From Phycisphaerae bacterium (lineage in GTDB: Bacteria > Planctomycetota > Phycisphaerae > Phycisphaerales > SM1A02), in contig PKCT01000305.1 of assembly GCA_002862325.1 (NCBI GenBank), positions 1 to 8,863 on the forward strand: a stretch of 8,863 nt of DNA, read 5' to 3'. Positions 8,031-8,863 of this stretch are shown here, in pieces (position 1 is the first letter of the stretch; each line of letters starts with the position of its first letter). The notes beneath the pieces are model-generated. The model searched no databases. It was not told where the DNA came from and worked only from the letters and a program-made list of their open reading frames with translations. Both the position numbers and the translations under genes were made by a program.

Positions 8031-8710
8031 CGTTCCTCCTCGTTCCATTCTCGACATCGGTCCACGGCCTTCCGCCACCAATGCATGAGTCGTTCGCGTT
8101 CATTCGCTCCCATCGTCGGCTCGAAGGTCCGATCGACGACCCGGTGCGCGTCGAGCTCCGAGACGTCTCGCCACACGTTCGTCGCGAGGCCGGCCAGGTA
8201 TGCCGCACCGGCGGCGGTCGACTCCACCATCGACGGTCGCGACACCAGCACGCCCAGGATGTCCGCCTGGAACTGCATCATGAGGTCGCTCGCGCAGGCT
8301 CCGCCATCCACCCGGATCTGCTCGATCGCGATGTCGCTGTCCGCGACCATGCAGTCGAGAATGTCACGCGTCGAGTAGGCGAGGCTTCGCAGCGTGGCCA
8401 ACGCGATGTGCGCATCGTTCGAACCGCGTGTGAGACCGAGAATCCCCGCCCGTGCCCGCGGATCCCAGTGCGGAGCCCCGAGGCCGGCGAACGCGGGCAC
8501 CACGAAGACGCCGTCGGTGTCGGCGACGCTTCCCGCGAGTTCGTTCACCTCGGGAGCGGAATCGATGATCTTCAACCCGTCGCGAAGCCACTGGATCGCC
8601 GCGCCGGCGATGAAGACGCTTCCCTCGAGGGCGTATTCGAGCGGCCCGTCGCCGAGACGCCACGCGACCGTGGTCAGCATGCGGGATGGACTCGGCTTCG
8701 CCTCGGTGCC
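8027..8710 (-). CDS. glpK: Glycerol kinase, C-terminal half only; 5' part replaced at a junction
   Basis: GlpK phosphorylates glycerol with ATP to sn-glycerol-3-phosphate. The ~227 residues here cover the C-terminal FGGY domain: MLTTVAWRLGDG, YALEGSVFIAGAAIQWLRD, GVFVVPAFAGLGAPHWDP, GILGLTRGSNDAHIALATLRSLAYSTRD, IRVDGGACASDLMMQFQADILG and AAGAAYLAGLATNVW. They align throughout with the E. coli enzyme and end in WNEEER. The N-terminal FGGY domain with the catalytic Asp is absent. The reading frame stays open to the window end at 8863, with an in-frame ATG at 8791. However, upstream of about 8710 the translation (MEEPHAPEAG...) lacks the expected GlpK segment (a YGTGCFLLMNTG-like stretch). Homology therefore stops near GTEAKPS. 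The gene is followed by glpD with a 4-base overlap. Truncation could be biological or a contig-end chimera. Confidence 0.9.
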   Translation of the reverse strand, partial: GTEAKPSPSRMLTTVAWRLGDGPLEYALEGSVFIAGAAIQWLRDGLKIIDSAPEVNELAGSVADTDGVFVVPAFAGLGAPHWDPRARAGILGLTRGSNDAHIALATLRSLAYSTRDILDCMVADSDIAIEQIRVDGGACASDLMMQFQADILGVLVSRPSMVESTAAGAAYLAGLATNVWRDVSELDAHRVVDRTFEPTMGANERERLMHWWRKAVDRCREWNEEER

Positions 8711-8820
8711 GCCCTCGGGAGTCGTGCTCTCGGCCAGCTCGCGCCTCGCCACCGCCGCCGCCCCCGCCTCCGGCGCGTGCGGCTCCTCCATTCTCCGGCG
8801 GGGAAAGGGAAAGCCGACCT
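8711..8820. other. GC-rich segment of unknown origin next to the glpK junction
   Basis: These ~110 bases separate the last recognisable glpK codons from the hexamer array. On the minus strand there is a pyrimidine-rich stretch (ctttccctttccccgccg) directly before an ATG at 8791. This opens an alanine/glutamate-rich peptide (MEEPHAPEAGAAAVARREL...) fused in frame to the glpK remnant. The GCC/GGC-run composition differs from the GATCG-rich style of the neighbouring genes. I recognise no family. It may be eukaryotic or other foreign sequence joined to the bacterial contig. Confidence 0.5.
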
Positions 8821-8863
8821 GGTTAGGGCTAGGATTAGGGTTAGGGTGAGGGTTAAGGTTAGG
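8821..8863. repeat. Degenerate telomere-type (TTAGGG) hexamer array at the window end
   Basis: The 42 bases 8821-8862 divide exactly into seven hexamers: GGTTAG, GGCTAG, GATTAG, GGTTAG, GGTGAG, GGTTAA, GGTTAG, followed by one more G. Three are exact and the other four each carry one substitution, with no loss of phase. GGTTAG is a rotation of TTAGGG, the telomere repeat of vertebrates, many fungi and many protists. On the minus strand the array reads as a Pro-Asn-rich peptide in the same frame as glpK, which I take as incidental. Confidence 0.85.

Noticed and set aside
6684..8378. A 564-codon plus-strand open frame across glpD and glpK
   Set aside because: It spans the boundary of two confidently recognised minus-strand genes and encodes low-complexity Arg/His/Asp-rich sequence; treated as a shadow.
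8027..8791. A complete 254-residue glycerol kinase starting at 8791
   Set aside because: The enzyme needs the N-terminal FGGY domain with its catalytic Asp, and the first ~27 residues of this frame do not resemble GlpK, so it is a remnant joined to other sequence.

Overview
The window is high-GC bacterial DNA carrying compact core-metabolism genes mixed with secreted proteins of little or no known function. The gene set, the protein style and the secreted peptidase-like protein resemble a planctomycete, perhaps a marine Phycisphaerae member. That placement is inference from style, as no rRNA or other marker gene is present. The final ~150 bases look foreign to the rest and include a degenerate telomere-type hexamer array.

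Layout, left to right. 1-710 (minus): the N-terminal 236 residues of an exported, probably outer-membrane beta-barrel protein running off the left edge. 755-1219 (plus): a single-domain GGQ ribosome-rescue factor (ArfB type), divergent from the barrel gene. 1260-2360 (minus): purM, convergent with arfB. 2361-2482: a divergent promoter region. 2483-3439 (plus): sucD without sucC. 3514-4443 (plus): an exported SGNH/GDSL-type hydrolase. 4453-8710 (minus): a three-gene unit transcribed right to left, with glpK (broken), glpD and a 663-residue exported protein with a gingipain/C25-like fold. Both junctions in this unit are 4-base ATGA overlaps. 8711-8863: sequence with no GlpK similarity, ending in seven GGTTAG-type hexamers.

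How the genes work together: glpK and glpD convert glycerol to glycerol-3-phosphate and then to dihydroxyacetone phosphate. The coupled third gene is probably co-produced with them, but its role is unknown. purM (purine synthesis), sucD (TCA cycle) and arfB (ribosome rescue) are housekeeping genes.

Points of most interest: (1) the C25-like protein keeps the Ser-His-Gly motif and a terminal Gly-Asp-Pro motif but has no cysteine where the nucleophile should be; (2) four genes that start their own transcripts have a TANNNT box only 6-9 bases before the start codon and no Shine-Dalgarno, suggesting leaderless mRNAs; (3) a GC hairpin surrounds the arfB stop codon; (4) the right end appears to be a chimeric or rearranged junction bearing a telomere-like array. 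I do not see a complete, clearly new multi-gene system. The closest candidate is the glpK-glpD-C25-like unit.
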